This document shows, piece after piece, positions 15,881 to 23,843 of a stretch of DNA of 27,039 nt. Location: NCBI GenBank assembly GCA_002811675.1, contig PDIM01010468.1:1-27039 (forward strand). The letters run 5' to 3'. Under the pieces are notes generated by a model that did no database searches, was not told the origin of the DNA, and worked only from the letters and a program-made list of their open reading frames with translations. Positions within the stretch are counted from its first letter, which is position 1. Each line of letters opens with the position of its first letter. This DNA is from Ichthyosporea sp. XGB-2017a (lineage: Eukaryota > Opisthokonta > Ichthyosporea). The position numbers and the translations under genes are program-made.

Positions 15881-17578
15881 ATGGTTGAAGGAAGTTGTCT
15901 TGATAAATCAGTTGCGGGAATCCTTGAATGGCATATTGGCAATGGAAGAGGTGATCAACAGGCGATTGTATACAATGGTAAAGCACACACGTACGCGGAG
16001 CAGCGTGCTTTGTGCACCAATGTCGCTGCCCTACTCCAAAAGTTATCAGAGCAAGGGGATCGACTTGCGCTTCTGTTGCCAGATTCGTTGGAGATCTTTA
16101 TCACGTACTTGGCCGGGTACAAAGCGGGAATGGTTGTGACTCCAATCAACTGGCGAAATACAGCACGGGAGATTGGAAACGTCTTGGATCATTCGGGGGC
16201 AAAGATTTTCATTGTTGACGAGAGTCGTCTGGATGATATTCACAAGGTGGATATGAGTACAAATAACATTGAGTATGTTTTTGTTTTTGGTGATCACCAC
16301 AAACTCGAGCTGCTGTGCAAGCAAGGTAGCAAAACACAAATCATCTGTGATTCAGTTGAAGATATATTGTCACAGAGTACCAACACGTCCATCGCAAGTG
16401 GAAGTTATGCAGATGCAATGGCCAATACCGCCAAGTTGGAGTTTACTCCTATGAGGAATCTGTCCCAGGACTGTCCAGCACTATTGCTGTACACCAGCGG
16501 GAGCACTGGCAATCCTAAAGGTGTGGTACACACCCACAAGACTTTGTTCGATTGTAGAGGGTGGTTCCGCTATGTGCTCCAGCACGGGCCCGATGAAGAG
16601 TTTGAAGAGTATTTCAAGTTTCAGACATGTGTAGCAAGTCAACATGCTGGCGGAGTTATGACACACACAGGCTGCTTGTCTAATGGGATCACTCTACACT
16701 TTACAGGAATGGTGGATACTGATACCTTTGCAGATGCGGTCAACGGGTTACAGCCAACTCATTTGCTGGCACTGACATCTCAGTTCCAGATGATGATAAC
16801 AGGTGACGGTGTCTCGGAAGAGGCTCTGGGGAAGCTGCAATGGGGCGCTGCAGGGGGAGATACAGTCACATCGGCATTAAAGAAAGCATTCCAAGAGAAA
16901 ACTGGGGGAAAATTTGTTATTGGCTATGGGTCTTCAGAGATTTTTGGAATCAGTTTAAACTTTGTTGATGACCCTGAGAATATTACCATTGGGACACCCA
17001 TCCATGGTGTGGAGATGAAAATCATTGATGAGAATGACCGAACCCTTCCGGACGGGGTGGTTGGAGAAATAGCGGTGACATCAAATATGCTTTTCAGAGA
17101 ATATTTTGATAACGAGGAAGCCACTAAGGAAGTGTTTACTGAAGATGGCTTTTACAAGACTGGTGATATGGGGCTAAGGCACGATGATGGGTGCTTCAGT
17201 ATTTGTGGACGGAAAAAGTTTATTATCAAATCAAAGAGCTCATTGATATATTGCACTGACGTGGAAGAGGCTGTCTTGACCCATCCATATGTCAAAGAGT
17301 GCGGGGTTGTCGGGAAGACACACAGTACGTTGGGGGAAGTTCCAGTGTGCTTTGTTTCGTTCAAACAGAACTCAGCCACGGGCAAAGCTTATGAGTTGAG
17401 TTTGGAAGAGCTTCAGGATTATCTGCGAAATGATATTTTGGCCGAATATAAGATTCCAACTGAAATGAGGATTATGGAAAGGCTTCCTGAAGGGAAAACA
17501 GGAAAGATTGACAGGCTCTTAATGAAGCAAATGATCAACAGTTTGGCCGCACGGCGGGGGAGTGCTCTGGCAGCTTAG
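15881..17578 (+). CDS. adenylate-forming (ANL) enzyme, paralogue 3
   Basis: This 565-residue protein starts at ATG 15881 and is intronless. The motifs are A3 YTSGSTGNPKG (204-214), A5 GYGSSE (348-353; serine in place of the usual threonine), A7 TGD (427-429), A8 GRKKFIIKSKSSLIYCTDVEE (443-463) and A10 PEGKTGKIDR with catalytic K542. It forms an acyl-adenylate from an unidentified acid; a CoA ligase is the likeliest activity by family. It shares the stretch (I/W)GxAGGDTVTS with paralogue 2. All three genes have the same unusual hinge, so they probably arose by local duplication. The C-terminus (GSALAA) carries no peroxisomal signal. AATAAA signals follow at 17761-17766 and 17773-17778. Confidence 0.94.
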   Translation: MVEGSCLDKSVAGILEWHIGNGRGDQQAIVYNGKAHTYAEQRALCTNVAALLQKLSEQGDRLALLLPDSLEIFITYLAGYKAGMVVTPINWRNTAREIGNVLDHSGAKIFIVDESRLDDIHKVDMSTNNIEYVFVFGDHHKLELLCKQGSKTQIICDSVEDILSQSTNTSIASGSYADAMANTAKLEFTPMRNLSQDCPALLLYTSGSTGNPKGVVHTHKTLFDCRGWFRYVLQHGPDEEFEEYFKFQTCVASQHAGGVMTHTGCLSNGITLHFTGMVDTDTFADAVNGLQPTHLLALTSQFQMMITGDGVSEEALGKLQWGAAGGDTVTSALKKAFQEKTGGKFVIGYGSSEIFGISLNFVDDPENITIGTPIHGVEMKIIDENDRTLPDGVVGEIAVTSNMLFREYFDNEEATKEVFTEDGFYKTGDMGLRHDDGCFSICGRKKFIIKSKSSLIYCTDVEEAVLTHPYVKECGVVGKTHSTLGEVPVCFVSFKQNSATGKAYELSLEELQDYLRNDILAEYKIPTEMRIMERLPEGKTGKIDRLLMKQMINSLAARRGSALAA

Positions 17579-17904
17579 ACGAAGGATTGAAGAAGAAACG
17601 AAAGCCCAATTCATGAACATAAACTAAGCTATATTCCACCAACTGACTCCCGAAAGAAGTTCGTGACTGGAGGGCCTGGAAGAATGCAGAAAAAAGAAAG
17701 AAATTTGCAAAATTGTGGGGAGAATTGGACTCAAGAAATCAAAAATCCTTGGAAATAATTAATAAACCTTGAAATAAAAAGTACTCCACGTGACAAAATA
17801 ATTACGGCGCCCTTTTCTTTGTTTTTCTTTTATTTTACCGTCTTGTGCTGCAATATATTTGGGATTTGTGTGTGGGATCTAGAGGAGTGATTGGAAGTCA
17901 GACA
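17579..17904. other. short spacer, ANL 3 end and methyltransferase promoter
   Basis: It contains two AATAAA hexamers (17761-17766, 17773-17778) about 185 bp after the ANL stop, then a T-rich stretch (about 17814-17838) that probably belongs to the promoter of the next gene. No gene is seen. Confidence 0.55.
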
Positions 17905-18963
17905 ATGGGGGGGGCTCTGCAGTGTTTGAACGAGATTGAAATTGCACTGGTGCAGCTGGGGCGGGGCAGGGTGGCTAAAATGCCTGATAACTTGCGAGGC
18001 TGTCTGGAGGAGCTTATCGTGTGGGAAGAAGGGGAGTATATGTGCGAGGAGATTAAGTCCCGTAGCGGGGAGGTGAATAGTATTCTTCTGAACCTTATCA
18101 AAGTGCTTGAGCGGGTGGAGGGAGATGGGGATGTGGTGAGCGAGGCGTATGACAAGGCCGCGGAGATTATGGCCAATCTGAGTGGACCCTGTTCTGAGCG
18201 TAACGTGCACAATGAGTATCAGATAGGGGAGATTTGTATGCGACTGAGGGATAGCGACTTTGCCGCTGCAGATGTGGGGTGGAAATTGTGGCCTTCAGGG
18301 CGAGTTCTATGCGATTTAATGCTCGATGAGGAGGTGAATGTGAAGGGGAAGCGTGTTCTGGAGATTGGTTGTGGGATTGGGCTGTGCAGTATCTTTGCGA
18401 GTAAATTAGATGCGGCGAGTGTTGTAGCCACTGATTTCTTGCCTTCAATTGTCAGTAATCTGAGACATAATTTGAAGCTGAACGATTGCGAAGAGGTGAT
18501 AAAGGCCATGCAGCTTGATTGGAATGAATATGAGAAATTGGGTCGCAGCGTGAATGAAGAAGTGGATGGTTTTGAGCGGAAGGGCAAAAATAACTTCTTT
18601 GATGACAGTGAGCTTTGTCAGTGCAATTATGACTTGATAATAGCGTCAGACGTCATTTATGAGGATACCCATGCAAGGATGCTTCCGAAAATGCTGGAAA
18701 TGCAGATAGTTTGTTCAGCACCGCGAATTGGAAAGAAGACAGAGGTAGTGATTGTGTTACCTTTGCCCAAATACAGGGATGGGGTGCATTTGTTCCATGG
18801 AGAGATGACAGCTAATGGGTTCTGTAGCGTGGGCGGGTACCCACGTACATTGAACCGCGATCCCTCTAAGGCTCAAGAGGAGGAGGAGCAGGCAGGAATG
18901 AATTTTTCGGAAACTTCCTTTACAGTATATAGGTATTATCATCCCAAACAGTCTCAACTCTGA
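17905..18963 (+). CDS. SAM-dependent methyltransferase, METTL21/FAM86 type (Methyltransf_16)
   Basis: The 352-residue protein starts at the first in-frame ATG. Residues 1-115 form a helical, charged N-terminal extension. GWKLWPSGRVLCDLM (125-139) matches the segment preceding the SAM fold in lysine methyltransferases of this family. Motif I is VLEIGCGIGL (151-160), the SAM-ribose acidic residue is in ATDFLP (175-180), and the post-I segment is NLRHNLKLN. The substrate-side motif is DLIIASDVIYED (243-254), comparable with the D/E-x-x-Y/F motif of protein methyltransferases. Relatives methylate lysines on elongation factors and chaperones; the target here is unknown. No targeting signal is seen. 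The gene ends 101 bp from the convergent hybrid-cluster gene. Confidence 0.88.
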   Translation: MGGALQCLNEIEIALVQLGRGRVAKMPDNLRGCLEELIVWEEGEYMCEEIKSRSGEVNSILLNLIKVLERVEGDGDVVSEAYDKAAEIMANLSGPCSERNVHNEYQIGEICMRLRDSDFAAADVGWKLWPSGRVLCDLMLDEEVNVKGKRVLEIGCGIGLCSIFASKLDAASVVATDFLPSIVSNLRHNLKLNDCEEVIKAMQLDWNEYEKLGRSVNEEVDGFERKGKNNFFDDSELCQCNYDLIIASDVIYEDTHARMLPKMLEMQIVCSAPRIGKKTEVVIVLPLPKYRDGVHLFHGEMTANGFCSVGGYPRTLNRDPSKAQEEEEQAGMNFSETSFTVYRYYHPKQSQL

Positions 18964-18992
18964 TGAAAGCAGTGAGCAAAGTACTGTCAATC

Positions 18993-18998
18993 AATAAA
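18993..18998 (+). terminator. polyadenylation signal AATAAA of the methyltransferase gene
   Basis: The hexamer lies 30 bp after the stop codon, within the 101 bp convergent spacer. Confidence 0.65.
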
Positions 18999-19045
18999 AG
19001 CAAGATGTTGCACAATAGTTACTGTACTTCAACATGTTTGTGTGG

Positions 19046-19051
19046 TTTATT
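19046..19051 (-). terminator. polyadenylation signal AATAAA of the hybrid-cluster gene
   Basis: TTTATT on the plus strand reads AATAAA on the minus strand, 13 bp after the stop of the gene at 19065-21050. The two opposed signals are 47 bp apart, so the two transcripts end nearly back to back. Confidence 0.65.
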
Positions 19052-19064
19052 GTGTTTTTTTTTT

Positions 19065-21050
19065 CTATCCAAGCATCTGTTTCAAATCACTCTTCACGTT
19101 CATCGCATCTGTTGGTCGGATGCCATAGTTGTTCACAAGAAATTCTAATATATTTGGTGTAACGAATGCTGGTAAGTTCGGTCCCAGGCGGATATCTTTG
19201 AGGCCAAGGTGAAGGCAAGAAAGTAACACAATGATACTTTTCTGCTCGAACCATGAAATAGCAAATGATATAGGCAAGTCGTTAATGCTACAGTTGTTAG
19301 CCTCTGCCAAAGTGCTGGCAACAACCACCGCTCCGTAAGCATCGTTGCACTGTCCTAGGTCCAAAATGCGGGGGATTTGGCCCTGGATTGGTTCAAGTTT
19401 AAGGTGATTAAACCGGTATTTACCACAGCCCAAAGTCAATATAACAGAATCCTTTGGAGTATTAAACGCCAATTCATGAAAATAGCTCCGCGAACTTTCG
19501 CTACCATCGCATCCGCCAATAACAAAAAAGTGCTTAATTTCTCCTGCTTTGACCATATTCATGATCAACTCTGCATTTGAAAGGATCCACTCGAATCCAT
19601 GACCAGTCATTACAGTCTCTGGAAAACTCGACTTTGTCTCTTGCTCTTGTTGAGAAACTGTCTTGTGATATTCCTCTGCTTTGCTGATAACATCATCAAA
19701 ATTATTCGTAGAGGCGTTGCTCAAATCGAGATGTTTGATCCCTGGAAATCCTACTGGTCCCATAGTAAATATACGATCCTTATATTTTCTTCTTGGTTCC
19801 ATCAAGCAATTTGATGTCATTAATATACTCCCTGGAAAATGTCCGAATTCCATTTTTTGCATGTTCCATGGTCCACCAAAATGCCCGCGAAGGTGCTTGT
19901 AATTTCTCAATTTAGGATACCCATGGGCAGGAAGCATTTCTCCGTGTGTGAATATTGATATTCCTTTGCCCTCCGTAAGGGAAAGTAATTCATCCAAGTA
20001 ATGCAGGTCATGGCCCGATACAAGAATTGAGGGAGTGTCCGTGGGTACTTGGGAAGGCTGATACCAGTTAACCTCCTGTGGTGATGGGGTACCTAGTGCT
20101 TCACAATGAGCATCATTCAACATTTTCAACACACGCACATTCAGTTCTCCCAATTTCAATGCATTAGCGACAAGATCATTAAGGCTCGTATCAGCACCCC
20201 CACTTCTCTCAGCCTTTACCAAATTCTCAACAATAAAATGCATTTCTTTCAACATCTCATTGTTTTCCTTACCGTAAATACTTGCATGGTGCATATAAGC
20301 ACACAATCCTTTTAGTCCATATGTGGTCAGTTCCACTACCGAAGCGAGATCTTCATTGCCAATATTTCCTCCGCGAGCTAACACACCAGCCTTTTCGTTT
20401 GCCACCAGAGCCATTTGTGCAGAGTCTCCTTCATTGGCTTCATATATTTCTTTGAAGCGTTTGGCACTTAAAAGAGCATCATCTCCTTCAGGGGATGTTT
20501 CCTTGGCTTTGCACAGACGTGTATATTCACTGTCCAAACTCTTTAACAGATCATGGGTTTGCTTGACGTATACCTCAAATTGAGAGCTATCAAAGTTTAC
20601 ATTGGTTAAGGTGGAAAACACAGCTTGTAAGTAAAATCTGTTCGCCTCGTGAAGAAGAATCTCTGTGGTTTCTTCTTTATCGCTACGACCATCAAGCAAA
20701 CTCTCAATGCGATATATGTACTGACTGATTCCTTTAATTCCATCCATCAAAAGATCTTGAAGATTGGCTACTCTGGAAGGTTTGCCACACACACCAGCCG
20801 AAGTACCACACATCTTTTTATCATGCTGCTCACAGTGGAAGCAGAACATTGTTTCTGAGTAAGCCCGAGGAGTGGAGGAAAATGTTCTCCACATACCAGC
20901 CGAAATAGGCAACTTTGCGTTACTCAAAACGCCCTTTACATTGCGTTTCAAGGCAGACTTTGGGGCCATAAGTGAAGTCATTCTTCTTGCAAGTGGCTTT
21001 ACAGAAGCATTTGCTGCCCCTTGGAAGGATCTGAAAAGAGCTCCAGACAT
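19065..21050 (-). CDS. hcp: hybrid-cluster protein (NO/hydroxylamine reductase) with organelle presequence
   Basis: The 661-residue protein begins at the only upstream ATG in frame (21050). Residues 1-65 are rich in Arg, Lys, Ser and Ala and end RTFSSTPRAYSE, a typical mitochondrial presequence. Bacterial-type sequence begins at MFCFHCEQ. The proximal iron-sulfur cluster cysteines are C70, C73, C81 and C88. All seven hybrid-cluster ligands can be placed by motif: H347 (GHDL), E371 (HGEMLPAHGYP), C415 (TSNC), C514 (GGCDG), C542 (CGKYRFN), C568 (GQCND) and E602 (FEQK). The enzyme therefore looks active. The family reduces nitric oxide to N2O and hydroxylamine to ammonia under low oxygen. It occurs in several anaerobic protists. 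It is divergent from a diflavin reductase that may feed it electrons. The length after the presequence fits full-size HCPs. Confidence 0.97.
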   Translation of the reverse strand: MSGALFRSFQGAANASVKPLARRMTSLMAPKSALKRNVKGVLSNAKLPISAGMWRTFSSTPRAYSETMFCFHCEQHDKKMCGTSAGVCGKPSRVANLQDLLMDGIKGISQYIYRIESLLDGRSDKEETTEILLHEANRFYLQAVFSTLTNVNFDSSQFEVYVKQTHDLLKSLDSEYTRLCKAKETSPEGDDALLSAKRFKEIYEANEGDSAQMALVANEKAGVLARGGNIGNEDLASVVELTTYGLKGLCAYMHHASIYGKENNEMLKEMHFIVENLVKAERSGGADTSLNDLVANALKLGELNVRVLKMLNDAHCEALGTPSPQEVNWYQPSQVPTDTPSILVSGHDLHYLDELLSLTEGKGISIFTHGEMLPAHGYPKLRNYKHLRGHFGGPWNMQKMEFGHFPGSILMTSNCLMEPRRKYKDRIFTMGPVGFPGIKHLDLSNASTNNFDDVISKAEEYHKTVSQQEQETKSSFPETVMTGHGFEWILSNAELIMNMVKAGEIKHFFVIGGCDGSESSRSYFHELAFNTPKDSVILTLGCGKYRFNHLKLEPIQGQIPRILDLGQCNDAYGAVVVASTLAEANNCSINDLPISFAISWFEQKSIIVLLSCLHLGLKDIRLGPNLPAFVTPNILEFLVNNYGIRPTDAMNVKSDLKQMLG

Positions 21051-21313
21051 TTTGAAGGTCAAATAAGACGAGTCTAACAGAAATGAAACAATCAAACAGC
21101 AAAAAGCAACCTAAACAACAGGAATAAAGCTTAGCAGATTATAAGAACTCACGCTTATGAACCTTGCAAACGTAGATTCCACTGACGCGCGTCCTCGAAT
21201 AAGTGAGAGGGACAGGAAAACAGGGACACGGATAAACAATTAACAAATCCTTGCGCACTAAACTACACTAAATCTTTGCACCCACACACACAGCACCAAA
21301 TAAAACCAATTCT

Positions 21314-21412
21314 CTCACACTTCACACCTTCAACACTTCACACTTCACAATTATGTAGTTTCCTCACCACTAGCTGAACCCTCCCTCGCAGTTCACACCT
21401 TCACACTTCACA
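21314..21412. repeat. two clusters of TTCACAC-type direct repeats
   Basis: The first cluster (21314-21348) and the second (21391-21412) share TTCACACCTTC followed by CACTTCACA, with two extra bases in the first. Single TTCACA words recur six or more times. They lie between the divergent genes, so they could be binding sites for a shared regulator, or simple low-complexity sequence. Confidence 0.6.
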
Positions 21413-21481
21413 ACTCAGACCTAACCACAAGATCAACAGCTGCTAGAATTTGTAATTGGCATTTGGAGGTTGGCAGTTGTC

Positions 21482-21525
21482 ACCTCCCGGCGCCAGTCCC
21501 CTCTTCGCGGCGGGAGCCGGGAGGT
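21482..21525. repeat. GC-rich 10 bp perfect inverted repeat
   Basis: ACCTCCCGGC (21482-21491) is perfectly inverted as GCCGGGAGGT (21516-21525) around a 24-base loop. The block is far richer in GC than its surroundings. It may fold in the reductase leader RNA or act as a dyad site in DNA. Confidence 0.75.
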
Positions 21526-21716
21526 ACTTTTTACTTTTGTGTTATTTTTTTGTTTTTATTTGCTGTTTAATTTTGGTTTTGGTTGTTTTTGATTCCCCTC
21601 TCTGTGTGTGCGTGTTTGGATTTGGGTGTTTGAAGGGGTTATTGTTGTGTTTGTTTGCGTTGGTGCTAATGGCAAAAAGTTAATGTCTGATACTGATACG
21701 CTGGTATTGTTTTTGA

Positions 21717-23843
21717 ATGGTAAGCATGTGGATGCGAGCAGTGAACAGGCAATTGGATGGAGGAAGGACGTTTGCAGGGCTCCAGATACGCGGGCTTTCG
21801 TTTTACATGAGAGCAGGGGATGCTTTGGGAAGGGGTTTTTCTCTTCGTCAGTCACGGCAACACCGCCATTATGCCCTCCTCACCACATTTAGCCCAGGAA
21901 AGCTTAACCTTAAGAAGTATTCTTCGGTAGCTAGGTCTCAGGATAGTGCAAGTGTACCTTGGAAAATGTATATAGTCTTCGGCTCCCAAACTGGTACCGC
22001 GGAAGACTTCAGCAGGTCGCTTTTCTCGGAATGCAAAAGTGATAGTGAAGTGGCAGAGTTTTTTAAAGGGATTTATGTTGTAAATGCTAAAGATGTAACG
22101 AATCCTGAATCACTGTATTCGGATACTAAATCAAAATCTATGGTGACTTACGTTATGTCCTGTTTTGGGGAAGGCGAGCCGACTGATTCTGCTCGAGATA
22201 TGTACGGAAATCTCATGTCTTCTAATAGTAAAGCGTTTGAAGGGGCGCCGATCTCCTTGTTTGGGTGTGGAAATTCCAATTACTGTGATGAAAGATATCA
22301 AGCTGTTATTCGGCATATGGACAAAAAGTTGCAAGATTTGGGTGCAAATAATATTTGCTCCGTGGGAGAGGGAGATGATCACAAAGACATTGAGGAAATG
22401 TTTGAACTTTGGAAGGACAATGAATTTTTCCCAAGCCTTAAATCATTTGTTCAAAGCGCTAAGAAACAACAAAGCTCCGAAGAAGCGGTTTTGAAAGGGG
22501 ATTCATCTGACGCGTCTTCCTTGCTTGAGGTTCACGGTTCTTCAGAAAAAGCTGAAGATGCGTGGCCCACACCGGGGAAAGGAAATAGCTTATCGTACAG
22601 TGCTGATCATCCATATCTGGCCAAGGTTAATAAGCACTATCTTTTGTACAGCTTTCCTTTTGCAAGGTCAGGTGTAACCAGAGAGGCGTATCATACTGAA
22701 CTCGATTCGGGCAACAATGAACTCAATTATACTTGTGGGGATCATATTGGTATTTTGCCTCGAAACCCCCCTGAGATCGTTGAGAATTATATACAAAGGA
22801 TGGGCTGGGACGGAGACCAGATTGTTTCTATTCAGGATGAGCATATGCCAGGAAGATATATTGCTCATAAAAATAGAATACGAGACATTCTTTCATGGAA
22901 GCTGGATATAACTGGCCACATGAAAAGATCTTTATTATCAAAGCTTGCGAAATTAGACTCTGTAAGCAATAGTGATAAAGAATATTTATCTGCTGTTCTG
23001 ACCAAAACTCTGTTTGATGAAGCTTCTCTTAATCCTGTATTAATGTTCTCAGATATTCTTGACAATGCCCCTTCGCTAAAATTGGATATCTCTCAATTTG
23101 CCAACTTCTGTGCCCCACTTTCCCCTAGAATGTACAGTATATCCTCTTCGAATATGGTGCACAACAATTCTGTTCACATTACCTCTGCCGTCGTGCGTGG
23201 AAAAACATTCTATGGTAAGGATTTTTTTGGACCCGCAAGTAACTATTTAAAGAGTTTATCTCCAGGTGATACTGGATCCCCAGATTCTTTGCATAGCTGT
23301 CTATGCTTCATTCGACCAAGTATGTTTCATTTGCCTAAAGATCCCAGTGTGCCATGCATATTTATTGGAGCTGGGACGGGAATCGCACCATTCCGGGGGT
23401 TTTTGCAAGAATTGCACTATCGAAAAACCGTGGAAAAGAAAAGTATTTCAGACAGAAATGTGGTATTTTATGGATGCCATCAAGAACAAGTAGATTTTAT
23501 GTACGAGGATGAATTTAAGTTTTATGCCAATGAAGGAATAGCAGAGCTTGTTACTGCCTTTAGTCACGACCCTCCTTCGACTGCTCGCAATCGCATTTTT
23601 GTTCAAACACGGATGAGGGAACGTGCGGATGAAATATGGGAGCTTTTGCAAAACCACAATGCACATATTTTTGTTTGTGGGGCAGCTGAAACTCTGGCGA
23701 AAGGAGTGCACACATTTTTAAGCGACCTTGCAAGGGAAAAGACAGGGGAGGAGACAACACAGTGCGGTAAAGGATACATACAGAAGCTTGTTGATGAGAG
23801 AAGATTTTTGACTGATATATTTTCAACAAAGTTTATAATTTAA
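21717..23843 (+). CDS. cytochrome P450 reductase-type diflavin reductase (FMN + FAD/NADPH), probable organelle presequence
   Basis: The 708-residue protein passes electrons from NADPH through FAD to FMN. Residues 1-80 are Arg-rich with few acidic residues (RGFSLRQSRQHRHYA), resembling a mitochondrial presequence, and there is no membrane anchor of ER reductases. The flavodoxin domain (about 84-245) has FGSQTGTAED and LFGCGNSNY. The linker is at about 245-290. The FAD domain has CGDHIGILP (340-348), RMYSISSS (471-478) and GPASNYL. The nucleotide domain has GAGTGIAPF (551-559), YGCHQEQ and HIFVCG. The C-terminus RRFLTDIFS matches YSLDVWS of P450 reductase, with F702 in place of the stacking Trp. 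Similar modules occur fused in pyruvate:NADP oxidoreductase; here it stands alone. Proximity to HCP suggests it is HCP's donor. The start codon overlaps a possible splice donor. AATAAA at 24111-24116 is a possible 3' signal. Confidence 0.94.
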   Translation: MVSMWMRAVNRQLDGGRTFAGLQIRGLSFYMRAGDALGRGFSLRQSRQHRHYALLTTFSPGKLNLKKYSSVARSQDSASVPWKMYIVFGSQTGTAEDFSRSLFSECKSDSEVAEFFKGIYVVNAKDVTNPESLYSDTKSKSMVTYVMSCFGEGEPTDSARDMYGNLMSSNSKAFEGAPISLFGCGNSNYCDERYQAVIRHMDKKLQDLGANNICSVGEGDDHKDIEEMFELWKDNEFFPSLKSFVQSAKKQQSSEEAVLKGDSSDASSLLEVHGSSEKAEDAWPTPGKGNSLSYSADHPYLAKVNKHYLLYSFPFARSGVTREAYHTELDSGNNELNYTCGDHIGILPRNPPEIVENYIQRMGWDGDQIVSIQDEHMPGRYIAHKNRIRDILSWKLDITGHMKRSLLSKLAKLDSVSNSDKEYLSAVLTKTLFDEASLNPVLMFSDILDNAPSLKLDISQFANFCAPLSPRMYSISSSNMVHNNSVHITSAVVRGKTFYGKDFFGPASNYLKSLSPGDTGSPDSLHSCLCFIRPSMFHLPKDPSVPCIFIGAGTGIAPFRGFLQELHYRKTVEKKSISDRNVVFYGCHQEQVDFMYEDEFKFYANEGIAELVTAFSHDPPSTARNRIFVQTRMRERADEIWELLQNHNAHIFVCGAAETLAKGVHTFLSDLAREKTGEETTQCGKGYIQKLVDERRFLTDIFSTKFII

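Larger units (their letters stand above)
21051..21716. promoter_or_regulatory. shared bidirectional intergenic region of the HCP and diflavin reductase genes
   Basis: The 666 bp between the two start codons contains two clusters of TTCACAC-type words (21314-21348 and 21391-21412) and a GC-rich inverted repeat (21482-21525). A T/G-rich stretch then leads to the reductase. On the minus strand, a GTGAGT donor near 21149-21154 and a TTTCTGTTAG acceptor near 21076-21085 could mark a 5' UTR intron of the HCP gene. Upstream ATGs at 21669 (a four-codon uORF) and 21683 precede the reductase ATG. Confidence 0.5.

Noticed and set aside
21608-21892. Frame with a segment (LVLFLNGKHVDAS) loosely recalling the N-terminus of xanthine dehydrogenase-type ferredoxin domains
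   Set aside because: None of the iron-sulfur cysteines follow, and the frame overlaps the reductase start. It is only kept as part of the splicing question.
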